Part shown: piece by piece, positions 26,279-35,471 of the stretch
Layout: every line of letters begins with the position of its first letter
Numbering within the stretch: position 1 is the first letter of the stretch
NCBI RefSeq assembly: GCF_900103975.1
Contig: NZ_FNIR01000018.1
Location: forward strand, 1 to 64,000
Origin: Klenkia soli
GTDB taxonomy: Bacteria > Actinomycetota > Actinomycetes > Mycobacteriales > Geodermatophilaceae
DNA: 64,000 bases
Direction: 5' to 3'
Position numbers and translations under genes: made by a program
Notes under the pieces: model-generated
Told to the model about the DNA's origin: nothing
Database searches by the model: none
What the model saw: only the letters and a program-made list of their open reading frames with translations

Positions 26279-27042
26279 GCGGTGAGGACCTCGATCCCGT
26301 GCGATTCGATCTCGGTGACGACGTCCGGGTCGGCCTCGTCGTCGGTGATCAGGACATCGACGTCGTCGATGCCGGCGAAGCGGACCAGGTGCTCGCGGCC
26401 GAGCTTGGAGCTGTCGGCCAGCACGACCACCCGCTGGGCGGCGCGGACCATGGCGCGCTTGGAGGCGGCCTCGGTCTCGTCGGGGGTGCTGAAGCCGAAG
26501 GTGCCGGTGACCCCGTTGGCGCCGAGGAACACGACGTCGGCGCGCAGGTCGGCGAGGGCGGCGACGGTGGACTCGCCGACCGCGGTCTGCGTGATGCCGC
26601 GGACCCGGCCGCCCAGCACGTGCAGGTCGATGCCGGGGGCGACGGACAGCCGGTGCGAGATCGGCACGGAGTTGGTGACCGCCAGCAGGCGACGGCCGGC
26701 GGGCAGCACCTCGGCCAGGGCCGCGGTGGTGCTGCCGCCGTCCAGGATCAGGCTGCCGTCGTTCTGGGGCACGAAGTCGACCGCCGCTGCGGCGATCCGC
26801 CGCTTCTGCTCGGTGCGGGTGCTCCGCCGCTCGCCCAGGTTGGGCTCGAGCACGGTGAGCGCACCGCTGGGGACGGCGCCGCCGTGCACCCGGCGCAGCA
26901 TCCCCGAGCGCTCCAGCAGGGCCAGGTCGCGCCGGACGGTCTCGGTCGTGACCCCGAAGCGCTCGGCGACGGCGGTGACCGCGACCCGGCCGCGCTGGGC
27001 GACGAGACCGGCGATGGCCTGCTGACGTTCCTCGGCGTACAT
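26275..27042 (-). CDS. fruR: DeoR family regulator of the fructose operon
   Basis: 255 residues. The N-terminal HTH is VAVTAVAERFGVTTETVRRDLALLE, followed by the DeoR hinge RRVHGGAVP and a sugar-phosphate sensor domain (DGGSTTAALAEVL, FLGANGVTG). It is the first gene of fruR-fruK-fruA-ptsH and divergent from ptsI. It is probably a repressor released by fructose-1-phosphate, as known for relatives. Confidence 0.9.
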   Translation of the reverse strand: MYAEERQQAIAGLVAQRGRVAVTAVAERFGVTTETVRRDLALLERSGMLRRVHGGAVPSGALTVLEPNLGERRSTRTEQKRRIAAAAVDFVPQNDGSLILDGGSTTAALAEVLPAGRRLLAVTNSVPISHRLSVAPGIDLHVLGGRVRGITQTAVGESTVAALADLRADVVFLGANGVTGTFGFSTPDETEAASKRAMVRAAQRVVVLADSSKLGREHLVRFAGIDDVDVLITDDEADPDVVTEIESHGIEVLTA

Positions 27043-27068
27043 CGACCCTCCCCGTTGCGCAGCTCACG

Positions 27069-27094
27069 CTTTCGTGCCCGTTCATGTGGTTTCG
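27069..27094. promoter_or_regulatory. Candidate FruR operator, direct repeats
   Basis: CTTTCG (27069-27074) and GTTTCG (27089-27094) recur with a 20-nt period, two helical turns, just upstream of fruR. DeoR-type regulators often bind such direct repeats. The assignment is inference. Confidence 0.35.
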
Positions 27095-27127
27095 GGCTTG
27101 CGTTGGTGTTGTTCTACGTGGGATTTG

Positions 27128-27162
27128 TTGACAAGTCAAGGCATTGTCGTGACCCTGGTCAC
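27128..27162 (+). promoter_or_regulatory. Two palindromes in the ptsI promoter region
   Basis: TTGAC-AA-GTCAA (27128-27139) includes a consensus -35 hexamer TTGACA. GTGACC-CT-GGTCAC (27149-27162) is a perfect 14-bp palindrome about 10 nt further on. Their place before ptsI suggests operator sites overlapping a promoter. Confidence 0.45.
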
Positions 27163-27279
27163 CGGCGAGTCGTGCCCAGGGTCCACCCTGGTGTCGACGG
27201 CGCGCCAGCACGTCGTCACGATTCAGTCCACCCCGCGCCACCGACGCCGCGTCCACCGTTCCTGCAGAGAGGTCCCTCG

Positions 27280-28989
27280 ATGTCGACCACCCACCCCGAG
27301 GCCAGCAGCACCGACGTCGGTGGGCCCACGGTGCTCACCGGTACGCCGGTGGTGCCCGGTGTCGCCCTCGGCCCGGTCATCCGGCCGCACGGCGCGGTGC
27401 AGCTGCCCGCCGAGGACGCCGCGCCGGTCGCCGAGGGGGACCGGGCGGCCGAGCGGGAGCGCTTCAGCGCCGCCGCCGAGCTGGTGGCCGGGCGGCTGAC
27501 CGAGCGGGCCGCGGCGGCCAGCGGGGTCAGCGCCGCCGTGCTGACCACGACGGCCGGGCTGGCGAAGGACCGCGGCCTGCTCTCGACCGTCGAGCAGCGC
27601 ATCGACGGCGGCGCCTCGGCCGCGGTGGCCACGGTGGGTGCCGCCCAGCAGTTCGCCGAGCTGTTCGCCAGCCTCGGCGGGCTGATGGCCGAGCGGGTCA
27701 CCGACGTCAACGACGTCCGCGACCGGATCGTGGCCGAGCTGACCGGGCAGAGCGAGCCGGGCGTGACCATGCCCGACACGCCCTCGGTGCTGCTGGCCGA
27801 CGACCTCGCCCCGGCCGACACCGCGGGCCTGGACCCGGCGCGCGTGGTCGCGCTGGCCACCCGGCTCGGCGGCTCGACCAGCCACACCGCGATCATCGCC
27901 CGCCAGCTCGGGCTGCCCTGCGTGGTGGCCGTGGGTGGCCTGGACGACGTCCCCGAGGGGGCGGTCGTGCTGGTCGACGGCGAGCAGGGCACCGTCACGG
28001 TCGACCCCGACCCGACCGACGCGCAGACCCGGGTGCAGGCGGCGAAGGAGGCCGCGGCGGCCCTGGCCGGCTACGAGGGCCCGGCCACCACCGCCGACGG
28101 CCACGCCGTCCAGGTGCTGGCCAACGTGCAGGACGGCGCCGGCGCCCGCGCCGCGGCGGCCGCGCACGCCGAGGGGGTCGGGCTGCTGCGCACCGAGCTG
28201 GCCTTCCTCGGCCACAGCGAGGAGCCCTCGGTCGACGAGCAGGCCAAGGGCTACGCCGCGGTGTTCGAGGCCTTCGCCGGGCGCAAGGTCGTGCTGCGCA
28301 CCCTGGACGCCGGGTCGGACAAGCCGCTGGCCTTCGCCACCCCGGCCGACGAGGCCAACCCGGCCCTGGGCGTGCGGGGGCTGCGCACCACCCGGCTCAA
28401 CCCGGGCATCCTGACCCGCCAGCTCGACGCCGTGAAGCAGGCCGCCGACGCCACCGGGGCGGCGCCGTGGGTCATGGCCCCGATGGTGTCCACCGTGGTC
28501 GAGGCCGCCGAGTTCGCCGCGCTGGTGCGCGAGCGGGGCATGGTGCCCGGCGTCATGGTCGAGGTGCCCTCGGTGGCGCTGCTGGCCGACCGGTTCCTCG
28601 AGCACCTGGACTTCCTGTCCATCGGGACCAACGACCTGTCGCAGTACACGCTGGCCGCCGACCGCCTCTCCGGCGACCTGGCCGACCTGACCGACCCGTG
28701 GCAGCCCGCGCTGCTGCGCATGGTCCAGCTGACCGCCGAGGCCGGGCAGCGCACCGGCAAGCCGGTCGGCGTCTGCGGCGAGGCCGCGGCCGACCCGCTG
28801 CTGGCCTGCGTGCTGGTCGGGCTGGGCATCACGTCGCTGTCCTGCGCGGCTTCGTCGGTCGCGGGCGTGGGTGCCAAGCTCGGCACGGTCACCCTGGCGA
28901 CCTGCCAGCGGGCCGCCGAGGTGGCCCTGGCCGCCGACGACCCGCAGGCCGCCCGGGCCGCCGTGCGGGAGGTCCTCGACGCGGCCTGA
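27280..28989 (+). CDS. ptsI: PTS enzyme I (phosphoenolpyruvate-protein phosphotransferase)
   Basis: 569 residues from ATG 27280 (AGAGG upstream). The N-terminal HPr-binding and phosphohistidine domain carries His202 in GGSTSHTAIIARQLG. The C-terminal PEP-binding barrel has LRTLDAGSDKPLAF, SIGTNDLSQYTLAADR and the acid-base Cys in GVCGEAAADP. It starts the phosphorelay PEP-EI-HPr-FruA. A terminator follows 24 nt after the stop. Confidence 0.95.
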   Translation: MSTTHPEASSTDVGGPTVLTGTPVVPGVALGPVIRPHGAVQLPAEDAAPVAEGDRAAERERFSAAAELVAGRLTERAAAASGVSAAVLTTTAGLAKDRGLLSTVEQRIDGGASAAVATVGAAQQFAELFASLGGLMAERVTDVNDVRDRIVAELTGQSEPGVTMPDTPSVLLADDLAPADTAGLDPARVVALATRLGGSTSHTAIIARQLGLPCVVAVGGLDDVPEGAVVLVDGEQGTVTVDPDPTDAQTRVQAAKEAAAALAGYEGPATTADGHAVQVLANVQDGAGARAAAAAHAEGVGLLRTELAFLGHSEEPSVDEQAKGYAAVFEAFAGRKVVLRTLDAGSDKPLAFATPADEANPALGVRGLRTTRLNPGILTRQLDAVKQAADATGAAPWVMAPMVSTVVEAAEFAALVRERGMVPGVMVEVPSVALLADRFLEHLDFLSIGTNDLSQYTLAADRLSGDLADLTDPWQPALLRMVQLTAEAGQRTGKPVGVCGEAAADPLLACVLVGLGITSLSCAASSVAGVGAKLGTVTLATCQRAAEVALAADDPQAARAAVREVLDAA

Positions 28990-29012
28990 CCGCAGCGGTC
29001 CAGCTCCACCGG

Positions 29013-29051
29013 GACCCCCGTACCCCTCGCTCGACGAGGAGTACGGGGGTC
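29013..29051 (+). terminator. Hairpin terminator after ptsI
   Basis: Outer 11-bp stem GACCCCCGTAC / GTACGGGGGTC plus inner CCTCG / CGAGG stem around a 5-nt loop. Confidence 0.82.
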
Positions 29052-29219
29052 TCGTGCGTCGCAGGGGTGGCCTGCACCACGTTTCTCAGGCTTCTGCTGC
29101 TTTCGGGTGAACATTCGTAGATCAAGGACCGACATCACCTTCGTTCCGCTGGAACAAACGGCGATCTGCCTGGTTTGATGTAGATGCAACCCCGCGCACG
29201 AAGGAAAGAAGGAACCACC

Positions 29220-29378
29220 ATGAGCAGCGTGACCAGCACCTGGCGTCAGCGTCGTCAGGCCGCCCGCAACCGTCGGGCCCTCGACCGCGCGCTGGCCGGC
29301 TCCAACACCCCGGCCATGCACCACGAGCTGTCGACCCTGGCCCTCACCAGCGGCCAGTTCTCCAGCGTCACCCGCTGA
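29220..29378 (+). CDS. Small basic conserved-looking protein of 52 residues
   Basis: MSSVTSTWRQRRQAARNRRA... ending FSSVTR. Codon third positions are almost all G/C. A good ribosome site (AAGGAAAGAAGGAA) precedes ATG 29220. The first half is Arg-rich and probably helical (WRQRRQAARNRRALDRALAG); the second half is polar with MHHELSTLALTSGQ. No known domain. It stands alone between two hairpins, with a GTTCCgctGGAAC dyad at 29143-29155 in its leader. Function unknown. Confidence 0.75.
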   Translation: MSSVTSTWRQRRQAARNRRALDRALAGSNTPAMHHELSTLALTSGQFSSVTR

Positions 29379-29385
29379 CCGAGGA

Positions 29386-29436
29386 CCCCCTCGCCCCCAC
29401 GACGCGCTCCGCACGCCGCGGGCCCCGGCGAGGGGG
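29386..29436. terminator. Hairpin between the 52-residue gene and the phosphatase gene
   Basis: Stem CCCCCTCGCC (29386-29395) with GGCGAGGGGG (29427-29436) and a 31-nt GC-rich loop, between convergent genes. Confidence 0.65.
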
Positions 29437-29459
29437 CCGTCCCAGCACGTCGCGAGGCG

Positions 29460-30284
29460 TCAGGCCCCGGTGAGCTTGGTGCGCAGGACGGCCTGCTCGT
29501 CGGCGCCGAAGCCGTGGGCGTCCAGCCAGCCCAGCGGGCCGCCGTGCCGTTCGTCGAGCAGGTCCAGCACCCGCCGCATGGTCTCCGCCTGCGGGGTGTG
29601 GCTGGCGACGTCCCGCCGGGTCATGTCCTCGGCGTAGGTCGGACGGGCGGCCAGCTTGGCCACCACGCCCTCGATCCGCTGGGCGGTGAGCGCGTAGTCG
29701 GCCACGACCGCCTCGCGCTGCACCCCCGCCACGCTGAGCGCCAGCGCGCACACCACCCCGGTGCGGTCCTTGCCGGCGGCGCAGTGCACGACCGCCGAGC
29801 CCGGTGCCGCGGTGACCGCCCGCAGGGCGCCGACCACGTTGTCCGCGCCGTCGGTGAGGTAGCCGAGGTAGGCCTTCACCCCGGGCGGCTCCTCCTCGTC
29901 GCCGGGCGCGGCCGTGCGGGGGAGCAGGGTCTCCACCCAGTCGCCGGGCAGGTCGACGTCGGCGGCGGCGTCGTCGTCGGCGAACACGTCGGTGTACTCG
30001 CCGACCTCGGGGATCAGCGTGAAGTGCCGGTGGGCGACGGCGGCCTCGTCGCGCAGCGGACCCCGGCCCTCCATGCGCACCTCGGCGCTGGTGCGCAGGT
30101 CGACCACGTCGGTGAGGCCGAGCTGCTCGGTGAGCAGGGCGACGTCGCCGGGGGTCAGCTCCTGCAGGTCGTCGCTGCGCAGCACCCGGCCGGGCACCGT
30201 CGTCCCGCCGTCGGCCAGCGGCAACCCGCCCAGGTCGCGGGTGTTGGCGGTACCGGCGAGGGGGATCCAGCGGTCGTCGGCCAT
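29460..30284 (-). CDS. Tyrosine phosphatase, MptpB/LipA-like dual-specificity type
   Basis: 274 residues. The N-terminus (TANTRDLGGLPLADGGTTVPGR, quoted here only as the TANTRDLGG motif) is diagnostic of bacterial atypical tyrosine/lipid phosphatases. The P-loop is HCAAGKDRTG with catalytic Cys168 and Arg174; Asp173 next to Arg is typical of the MptpB branch, which also acts on phosphoinositides. No signal peptide. It is divergent from an MFS transporter 91 bp away. Confidence 0.88.
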   Translation of the reverse strand: MADDRWIPLAGTANTRDLGGLPLADGGTTVPGRVLRSDDLQELTPGDVALLTEQLGLTDVVDLRTSAEVRMEGRGPLRDEAAVAHRHFTLIPEVGEYTDVFADDDAAADVDLPGDWVETLLPRTAAPGDEEEPPGVKAYLGYLTDGADNVVGALRAVTAAPGSAVVHCAAGKDRTGVVCALALSVAGVQREAVVADYALTAQRIEGVVAKLAARPTYAEDMTRRDVASHTPQAETMRRVLDLLDERHGGPLGWLDAHGFGADEQAVLRTKLTGA

Positions 30285-30375
30285 GCCCCGAACGTAGTCA
30301 GCCGGCTCGGGTCGCGGCTCCTAGGGTGGGCTCCGGCCACGACGCGGTGGCTCCGGACCTCGGGGAGGTGCGTCG

Positions 30376-31707
30376 ATGACGACGCAGCAGACGGACACCG
30401 GCATGCAGGCCAGGGTGGTGCGCAAGGTCGCCCTCCGGCTGATCCCGTTCCTCGGGCTGGCCTACTTCCTCAACTACGTCGACCGCACCAACATCGGCTT
30501 CGCCAAGCTGACGATGAGCGCCGACCTCGGGCTGACCGAGACGATGTTCGGCCTGGCCAGCGGCCTGTTCTTCATCGGCTACCTGCTCTTCGAGGTGCCC
30601 AGCAACATCGCGCTGCACCGGTTCGGCGCCCGCCGCTGGATCGCCCGCATCCTGGTCACCTGGGGCATCGTCGCCGCGGCGATGGCCTTCGTGCCGAACG
30701 CGACCACGCTGTACGTGCTGCGGATCCTGCTGGGCATCGCCGAGGCCGGGTTCTTCCCCGGGATCATGCTGTACCTGACGTTCTGGTTCCCGCGGTCGGT
30801 CCGGGTCCGGCTGACCGGGTTGTTCATGATCGCGCTGCCGGCCTCGAGCGCCTTCGGGGCGCCGGTCGCCGGGGCGATCCTGCAGTACGCCGACGGGTTC
30901 CTCGGCCTGGCCGGCTGGCGGGTCATGTTCCTGGTCCTCGGCGTGCCCGCCGTCCTGCTGGGCGTCGCGGCCTGGTTCTACCTGACCGACCGCCCGAAGG
31001 ACGCCGACTGGCTGGCCCCGGACGAGCGGCGGTGGCTCGACGACACCATGGCCGCCGAGCAGCAGGCCACCGAGGCGACCGGCAAGCACCGGGTGCGGGA
31101 CTCCCTGCGCGACCCCCGGGTGTGGGCGCTGGGCCTGGTCTACTTCGGCGTCACCTACGGCCTCTACGCGCTCAGCTTCTTCCTGCCGACCATCGTGGCC
31201 GGGTTCGCGGAGTCCTTCGACACCAGCTTCTCGATCCTGGAGAACGGGCTGATCGTCGCCGTCCCCTTCGCCGTCGGGGCCGTGGCGATGGTGTTCTGGT
31301 CGCGGCACTCCGACCGCACCGGCGAGCGGGTGTGGCACGTGGCCCTGCCGGCCCTGCTGGGCGCGGTGAGCATCCCGGTGGCGCTGTACATGGAGTCCCC
31401 GCTGGCCACGATGGCCGTCATCACCGTCACCGCGATCGGCGTCTTCTGCGCGCTGCCGGTGTTCTGGTACCTGCCCTCCACCTTCCTGGCCGGCGCGGGC
31501 GCCGCGGCCGGCATCGCGCTGGTCAACACCCTGGGCAACAGCTCCGGCTTCGGGGCGCCCTACATCACCGGCTTCCTGCTCGACGCGACCGGCAACTCCC
31601 GGGCGGGGCTGTGGGTGGTCGGGGTGATGATGCTGGTCGCCGGCCTGACCGTGCTGGCCCTGCGCGGCCGGCTGCGCGCCGCCGACACCGACCGCGTGCG
31701 GGCATGA
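30376..31707 (+). CDS. MFS transporter, anion:cation symporter (ACS) type
   Basis: 443 residues from ATG 30376, with GGGGAGG upstream. Twelve hydrophobic segments. The signature LAYFLNYVDRTNIGFAKL and FPGIMLYLTFWFP place it among proton symporters for organic anions (phthalate, hydroxyphenylacetate, galactonate relatives). The substrate is not deducible. It appears monocistronic, with the next gene 120 nt downstream. Confidence 0.88.
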   Translation: MTTQQTDTGMQARVVRKVALRLIPFLGLAYFLNYVDRTNIGFAKLTMSADLGLTETMFGLASGLFFIGYLLFEVPSNIALHRFGARRWIARILVTWGIVAAAMAFVPNATTLYVLRILLGIAEAGFFPGIMLYLTFWFPRSVRVRLTGLFMIALPASSAFGAPVAGAILQYADGFLGLAGWRVMFLVLGVPAVLLGVAAWFYLTDRPKDADWLAPDERRWLDDTMAAEQQATEATGKHRVRDSLRDPRVWALGLVYFGVTYGLYALSFFLPTIVAGFAESFDTSFSILENGLIVAVPFAVGAVAMVFWSRHSDRTGERVWHVALPALLGAVSIPVALYMESPLATMAVITVTAIGVFCALPVFWYLPSTFLAGAGAAAGIALVNTLGNSSGFGAPYITGFLLDATGNSRAGLWVVGVMMLVAGLTVLALRGRLRAADTDRVRA

Positions 31708-31827
31708 GGTTCGTCATGGGTGGACCGTGCAGGAGACGCCGCAGGTCGTGAGACCTGGCACCTGCCCGGGGGCGGGACGGCGGGCAACGTCAGGGGTGAC
31801 CGCAGAGGACACCCCAGGAGGACGACG

Positions 31828-32775
31828 ATGCAGCCCGCCACCGCAGCACCCCCGACCCGCTCCGGCGAGCCCCTGGCCGTCGAGGTCACCGACCTGCGCC
31901 GCAGCTACGGCGACTTCGAGGCCGTCCGCGGCATCTCCTTCGAGGTCCGCCCCGGCGAGGTGTTCGCCCTGCTCGGCGTCAACGGCGCCGGCAAGACCTC
32001 CGCACTGGAGGTGCTGGAGGGCCTCGCCACCCCGGGCGGGGGCACCGTGCGGGTGTTCGGCGCCGACCCGGTGCGCGACCGCGCCGCCGTCCGCGCCCGC
32101 ATGGGCATGCTGCTGCAGAGCTCGGGGCTGCCCGGCGACCTGACCGTGGCCGAGACCGTGCGCACCTGGGCCGGCACCCTCAGCGCACCGCGGGACGTCG
32201 ACGAGGCGATCGCGCAGGTCGGGCTGACCGGCCGGGCCGACGTCCGCGTGCGCAGCCTGTCCGGGGGCGAGCGGCGTCGGCTGGACCTCGCGCTGGCCGT
32301 GCTGGGCCGGCCCGAGGTCGTCGTGCTCGACGAGCCCACCACCGGGCTGGACCCCGAGAGCCGCCGGCAGGTCTGGCGGCTGGTGCAGGACATGGTGGAC
32401 GGCGGCACCGCCGTCGTGCTGACCACCCACCACCTGGAGGAGGCCGAGGAGCTGGCCGACCGGGTGGCCATCCTCAAGGCCGGCCGCATCGTGCTGTCGG
32501 GCACCCAGGAGGAGATCGCCGAGACCCAGCCGGCCGTCGTCCGCTTCACCCTCGACGCCGGCACACCCGAGCCGCCGGTGCCGGCCGCCGTCCAGGTGGT
32601 GTCGGCCGGGCCGCGGCACGAGTGGCACACCCGGGCGCTGCAGCCGGTGCTCGCCGAGCTGCTGGCCTGGGCCGCCGAGCACGGCGTGGTGCTGCGGTAC
32701 CTGCAGGCCACCGCCGCCTCGCTCGAGCAGGCATTCCTGGCCGTCGCCGAGGGCCGGGTCGGGGACGCCGCATGA
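31828..32775 (+). CDS. ABC exporter ATP-binding protein (DrrA-like)
   Basis: 315 residues from ATG 31828, preceded by CAGGAGG. Walker A is GVNGAGKTSALE, signature LSGGERRRLDLALAV, Walker B VVVLDEPTTGLDP, H-loop THHLEEAEELA. The C-terminal 90 residues form the extension usual for ABC-2 exporters of drugs or lipids. First gene of a four-gene, overlap-coupled operon with permease, sensor kinase and response regulator. Confidence 0.92.
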   Translation: MQPATAAPPTRSGEPLAVEVTDLRRSYGDFEAVRGISFEVRPGEVFALLGVNGAGKTSALEVLEGLATPGGGTVRVFGADPVRDRAAVRARMGMLLQSSGLPGDLTVAETVRTWAGTLSAPRDVDEAIAQVGLTGRADVRVRSLSGGERRRLDLALAVLGRPEVVVLDEPTTGLDPESRRQVWRLVQDMVDGGTAVVLTTHHLEEAEELADRVAILKAGRIVLSGTQEEIAETQPAVVRFTLDAGTPEPPVPAAVQVVSAGPRHEWHTRALQPVLAELLAWAAEHGVVLRYLQATAASLEQAFLAVAEGRVGDAA

Positions 32776-33626
32776 GCGCCGCACCCACCACCCGCCCCGC
32801 CACCCCCGAGAGGACCGCCATGACCACCGCCACCCGCTCCGCCGCCCCCTCCCGCCGGGCCCGGCTGCGCTCGGCCGCCGGCGCCGAGGCCCGCCTGCTG
32901 GTGCGCAACCGCACCGCCGTCTTCAACTCCGTGCTGATGCCGCTGCTGCTGGTCGCGGCGGTGCCCGCGCTGGGCATCGGCGGCGGCGAGGTCGGGCTCG
33001 GCCCCACGCTGCTCACCGCGGCCGTGGTGATCAGCCTGGTCTACCTGACCTACTACAACCTGGTCACCACCTACGTGGCCCGCCGCGAGGACCTGGTGCT
33101 GCAGCGCATGCGCACCGGCGAGCTCTCCGACGGCGAGGTGCTCACCGCCACCGCCGTGCCGACCCTGCTGGTCACCGTGGGCCAGCTGGTCGTGGTGACC
33201 GCCGGCGTTGTGGCGCTGGGCGAGTGGTCGGCGCCGGTGCAGCCGCTGCTGGTGGCCTTCGGCGTGCTGGCCGGGCTGGTGCTCATGGTCCTGCTGGCCA
33301 TCGCCAGCACCGGCTTCACCCGCACCGCGGAGTCCGCGCAGATCACCACCCTGCCGATCGTGCTGGTCTCGACCGCCCTGTCGGGCATGTTCTTCCCGCT
33401 GAGCGCGCTGCCCGAGTGGCTGTCGGGGATCGCCCGGTTCCTGCCCGTCACCCCGGTCGTCGACCTGCTGCACCTGGGCTTCTCCGGCACCACCTGGGAG
33501 GGCGACCCGGTCGGCGACGTCTCCGTCTGGACCTGGGCGGTCTTCCCCGCCGGCGTCCTGGTCGCCTGGATCGTGGTCGGCACGGTGCTGGCCCGCCGCG
33601 GCTTCCGCTGGGCGCCGCGCCGGTGA
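32772..33626 (+). CDS. ABC-2 type exporter permease
   Basis: 284 residues from the ATGA overlap. After a basic N-terminus come six hydrophobic segments, including AVFNSVLMPLLLVAAVPALG and LPIVLVSTALSGMFFPLSAL, the typical ABC-2 membrane motif before PEWLSGIARFLPVTPVVD. It pairs with the preceding ATPase. Confidence 0.9.
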   Translation: MSAAPTTRPATPERTAMTTATRSAAPSRRARLRSAAGAEARLLVRNRTAVFNSVLMPLLLVAAVPALGIGGGEVGLGPTLLTAAVVISLVYLTYYNLVTTYVARREDLVLQRMRTGELSDGEVLTATAVPTLLVTVGQLVVVTAGVVALGEWSAPVQPLLVAFGVLAGLVLMVLLAIASTGFTRTAESAQITTLPIVLVSTALSGMFFPLSALPEWLSGIARFLPVTPVVDLLHLGFSGTTWEGDPVGDVSVWTWAVFPAGVLVAWIVVGTVLARRGFRWAPRR

Positions 33627-34849
33627 GCGACCTGCCCGGTCGGGCCCGGCACGGCAGCATGGCTGCCGTGCCGGGCCTGACGCGTTGGTGGAGCAGCCGC
33701 TCCGACACCGACCGGATCGAGATCTACACCCGCTGGTCCTTCCACGTCGCACTGCTGGGCCTGCCGTTCGTGCTGCTGCTGGCCACCGTGTCCACCTACC
33801 GGGGGCGCGGCGTGGCCTGGGACCTGGTGCTGGCCGTGGGCGCCCTGGTCACCACCGCCGCCTGCATGGTGGTGGCCGAGACCGGCTTCCGCCGCGGCGT
33901 CGTGCCCCGGGTCCCGCTGGGCACCGCGCTGGTGGCTGGGGCCGTCACCGTCGGCACCGGGCTGCTGGTCACCGCGCCCCGCACCGCCGAGGGCGTGCCC
34001 ACCCCGACCGGGCCCTGGTACCTGGCCCTGGTGGGCGCGGCGGTGGTCGTCGCCCTGTCGGTCACGGTCCCGTACCGGCGCCTGCTCGGCTGGACGGCGC
34101 TGGTCGCTGCGCTCACCACCGTCCTGGCGGCCGTCCGCGGCACCCCGCTGGTGGGGGCGGTGGTCGTGGGGCTGTCGATCGCGGTGGCGATCGGCGGGTT
34201 CGTCGGTGCGTTCCGGTTCAGCGTCTGGCTGCTGGACGTCGTCCGCGAGCAGGAGCGCGCCCGCGGCGTGCAGGCGCAGCTCGCCGTGGCCGAGGAACGG
34301 CTGCGCTTCGCCCGCGACCTGCACGACGTGATGGGCCGCAACCTGTCGGCGATCGCGGTGAAGTCCCAGCTCGCCGAGCAGCTCGTGCGCCGCGGCCGGC
34401 CCGGGGCCGCCGACGAGGTCGCCGCCATCGGCGCGCTTGCCGGGTCGTCGCTGGCCGAGGTGCGCGAGGTGGTCCGCGGCTACCGGGCGGTCGACCTGCG
34501 CTCCGAGCTCGCCGGGGCGCGCTCGGTGCTGCGCGCGGCCGGGATCGACTGCGTGGTGCAGGGCGAGGAGGCGGCGCTGTCCGAGCAGGCCCAGGTGGTG
34601 CTCGGCTGGGTGGTGCGCGAGGCGGTGACCAACGTGCTGCGGCACGGGACCGGTGGGTCGTGCACCATCGCGGTCGTGGAGTCGGGCCCGGACGTGTCGC
34701 TGACCGTGACCAACTCCGCCGCCGGGGACGTAGGCGCCTGGGGATCGGGGCTGACCGGCCTGTCCGAGCGGTTGGCCGCCGCCGGTGGCCGGTTGTCCGC
34801 GCAGCAGCACGGACCGGAGTTCGTGCTGGCCGCCGAGGTGCCCGCATGA
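33623..34849 (+). CDS. Sensor histidine kinase, NarL/DesK type
   Basis: 408 residues from GTG 33623, which overlaps the permease stop (GTGA); ATG 33659 is an alternative. Residues 30-200 hold about five to six membrane segments. The HisKA_3 dimerisation motif is RFARDLHDVMGRNLSAIAVK with the phospho-His in LHD, and the ATPase domain has REAVTNVLRHG and GSGLTGLSERLAAAGG. It likely senses envelope or membrane stress and phosphorylates the next gene's product. Confidence 0.9.
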   Translation: MSDLPGRARHGSMAAVPGLTRWWSSRSDTDRIEIYTRWSFHVALLGLPFVLLLATVSTYRGRGVAWDLVLAVGALVTTAACMVVAETGFRRGVVPRVPLGTALVAGAVTVGTGLLVTAPRTAEGVPTPTGPWYLALVGAAVVVALSVTVPYRRLLGWTALVAALTTVLAAVRGTPLVGAVVVGLSIAVAIGGFVGAFRFSVWLLDVVREQERARGVQAQLAVAEERLRFARDLHDVMGRNLSAIAVKSQLAEQLVRRGRPGAADEVAAIGALAGSSLAEVREVVRGYRAVDLRSELAGARSVLRAAGIDCVVQGEEAALSEQAQVVLGWVVREAVTNVLRHGTGGSCTIAVVESGPDVSLTVTNSAAGDVGAWGSGLTGLSERLAAAGGRLSAQQHGPEFVLAAEVPA

Positions 34850-35451
34850 TCCGGCTGCTGCTGGCCGACGACGAGAACCTGATCCGCACCGCGCTGGCCA
34901 CCCTGCTCGGCCTGGAGGACGACCTCGAGGTGGTCGCCCAGGCCGCGTCGGGCTCCGAGGCGCTGGCCATGGCTAGGGCGCACCGGCCCGACATCGCCGT
35001 CCTGGACCTGCAGATGCCCGACCGGGACGGCATCTCGGTGGCCGGCGAGCTGGCCGAGGCCCTGCCCGCGTGCGGTGTGGTCATCGTGACCGGCCACGGG
35101 CGGGCGGGGCACCTCAAGCGGGCGCTGTCGGCCGGCGTGCGCGGGTTCCTGCCGAAGACGGTGAACGCCGCGGTGCTGGCCCAGGTGGTGCGCACCGTGC
35201 ACGCCGGTGGCCGCTACGTCGACCCGGAGCTGGCCGCGGAGGCGATCAGCGCCGGTGACTCACCGCTCACGCCGCGGGAGGCCGACGTCCTGGAGCTGGC
35301 CGCCGGGGGCGCGCCGGTCGAGGAGATCGCGGCCAAGGTCCACCTGTCGGTGGGCACCGTGCGCAACCACCTGTCCTCGGCCGCCGGCAAGCTGGGCGCG
35401 GCCAACCGGCACGCCGCCGTCGACGCCGCCCGCCGGCACGGCTGGATCTGA
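34846..35451 (+). CDS. LuxR/NarL-family response regulator
   Basis: 201 residues, ATGA overlap with the kinase. Receiver domain with acidic pocket LLADDEN, phospho-Asp in IAVLDLQMPDRDG, and Lys in GFLPKTV. The C-terminal HTH is LTPREADVLELAAGGAPVEE...VRNHLSSAAGKL. It most likely activates its own exporter operon, as in DesK/DesR-linked ABC systems. Confidence 0.92.
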   Translation: MIRLLLADDENLIRTALATLLGLEDDLEVVAQAASGSEALAMARAHRPDIAVLDLQMPDRDGISVAGELAEALPACGVVIVTGHGRAGHLKRALSAGVRGFLPKTVNAAVLAQVVRTVHAGGRYVDPELAAEAISAGDSPLTPREADVLELAAGGAPVEEIAAKVHLSVGTVRNHLSSAAGKLGAANRHAAVDAARRHGWI

Positions 35452-35471
35452 CGCGGGACGCCTCGTGATCA

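Noticed and set aside
26299-27279. Plus-strand extension fused to the front of ptsI
   Set aside because: It antisenses fruR; EI begins properly at ATG 27280 with a ribosome site and normal length.
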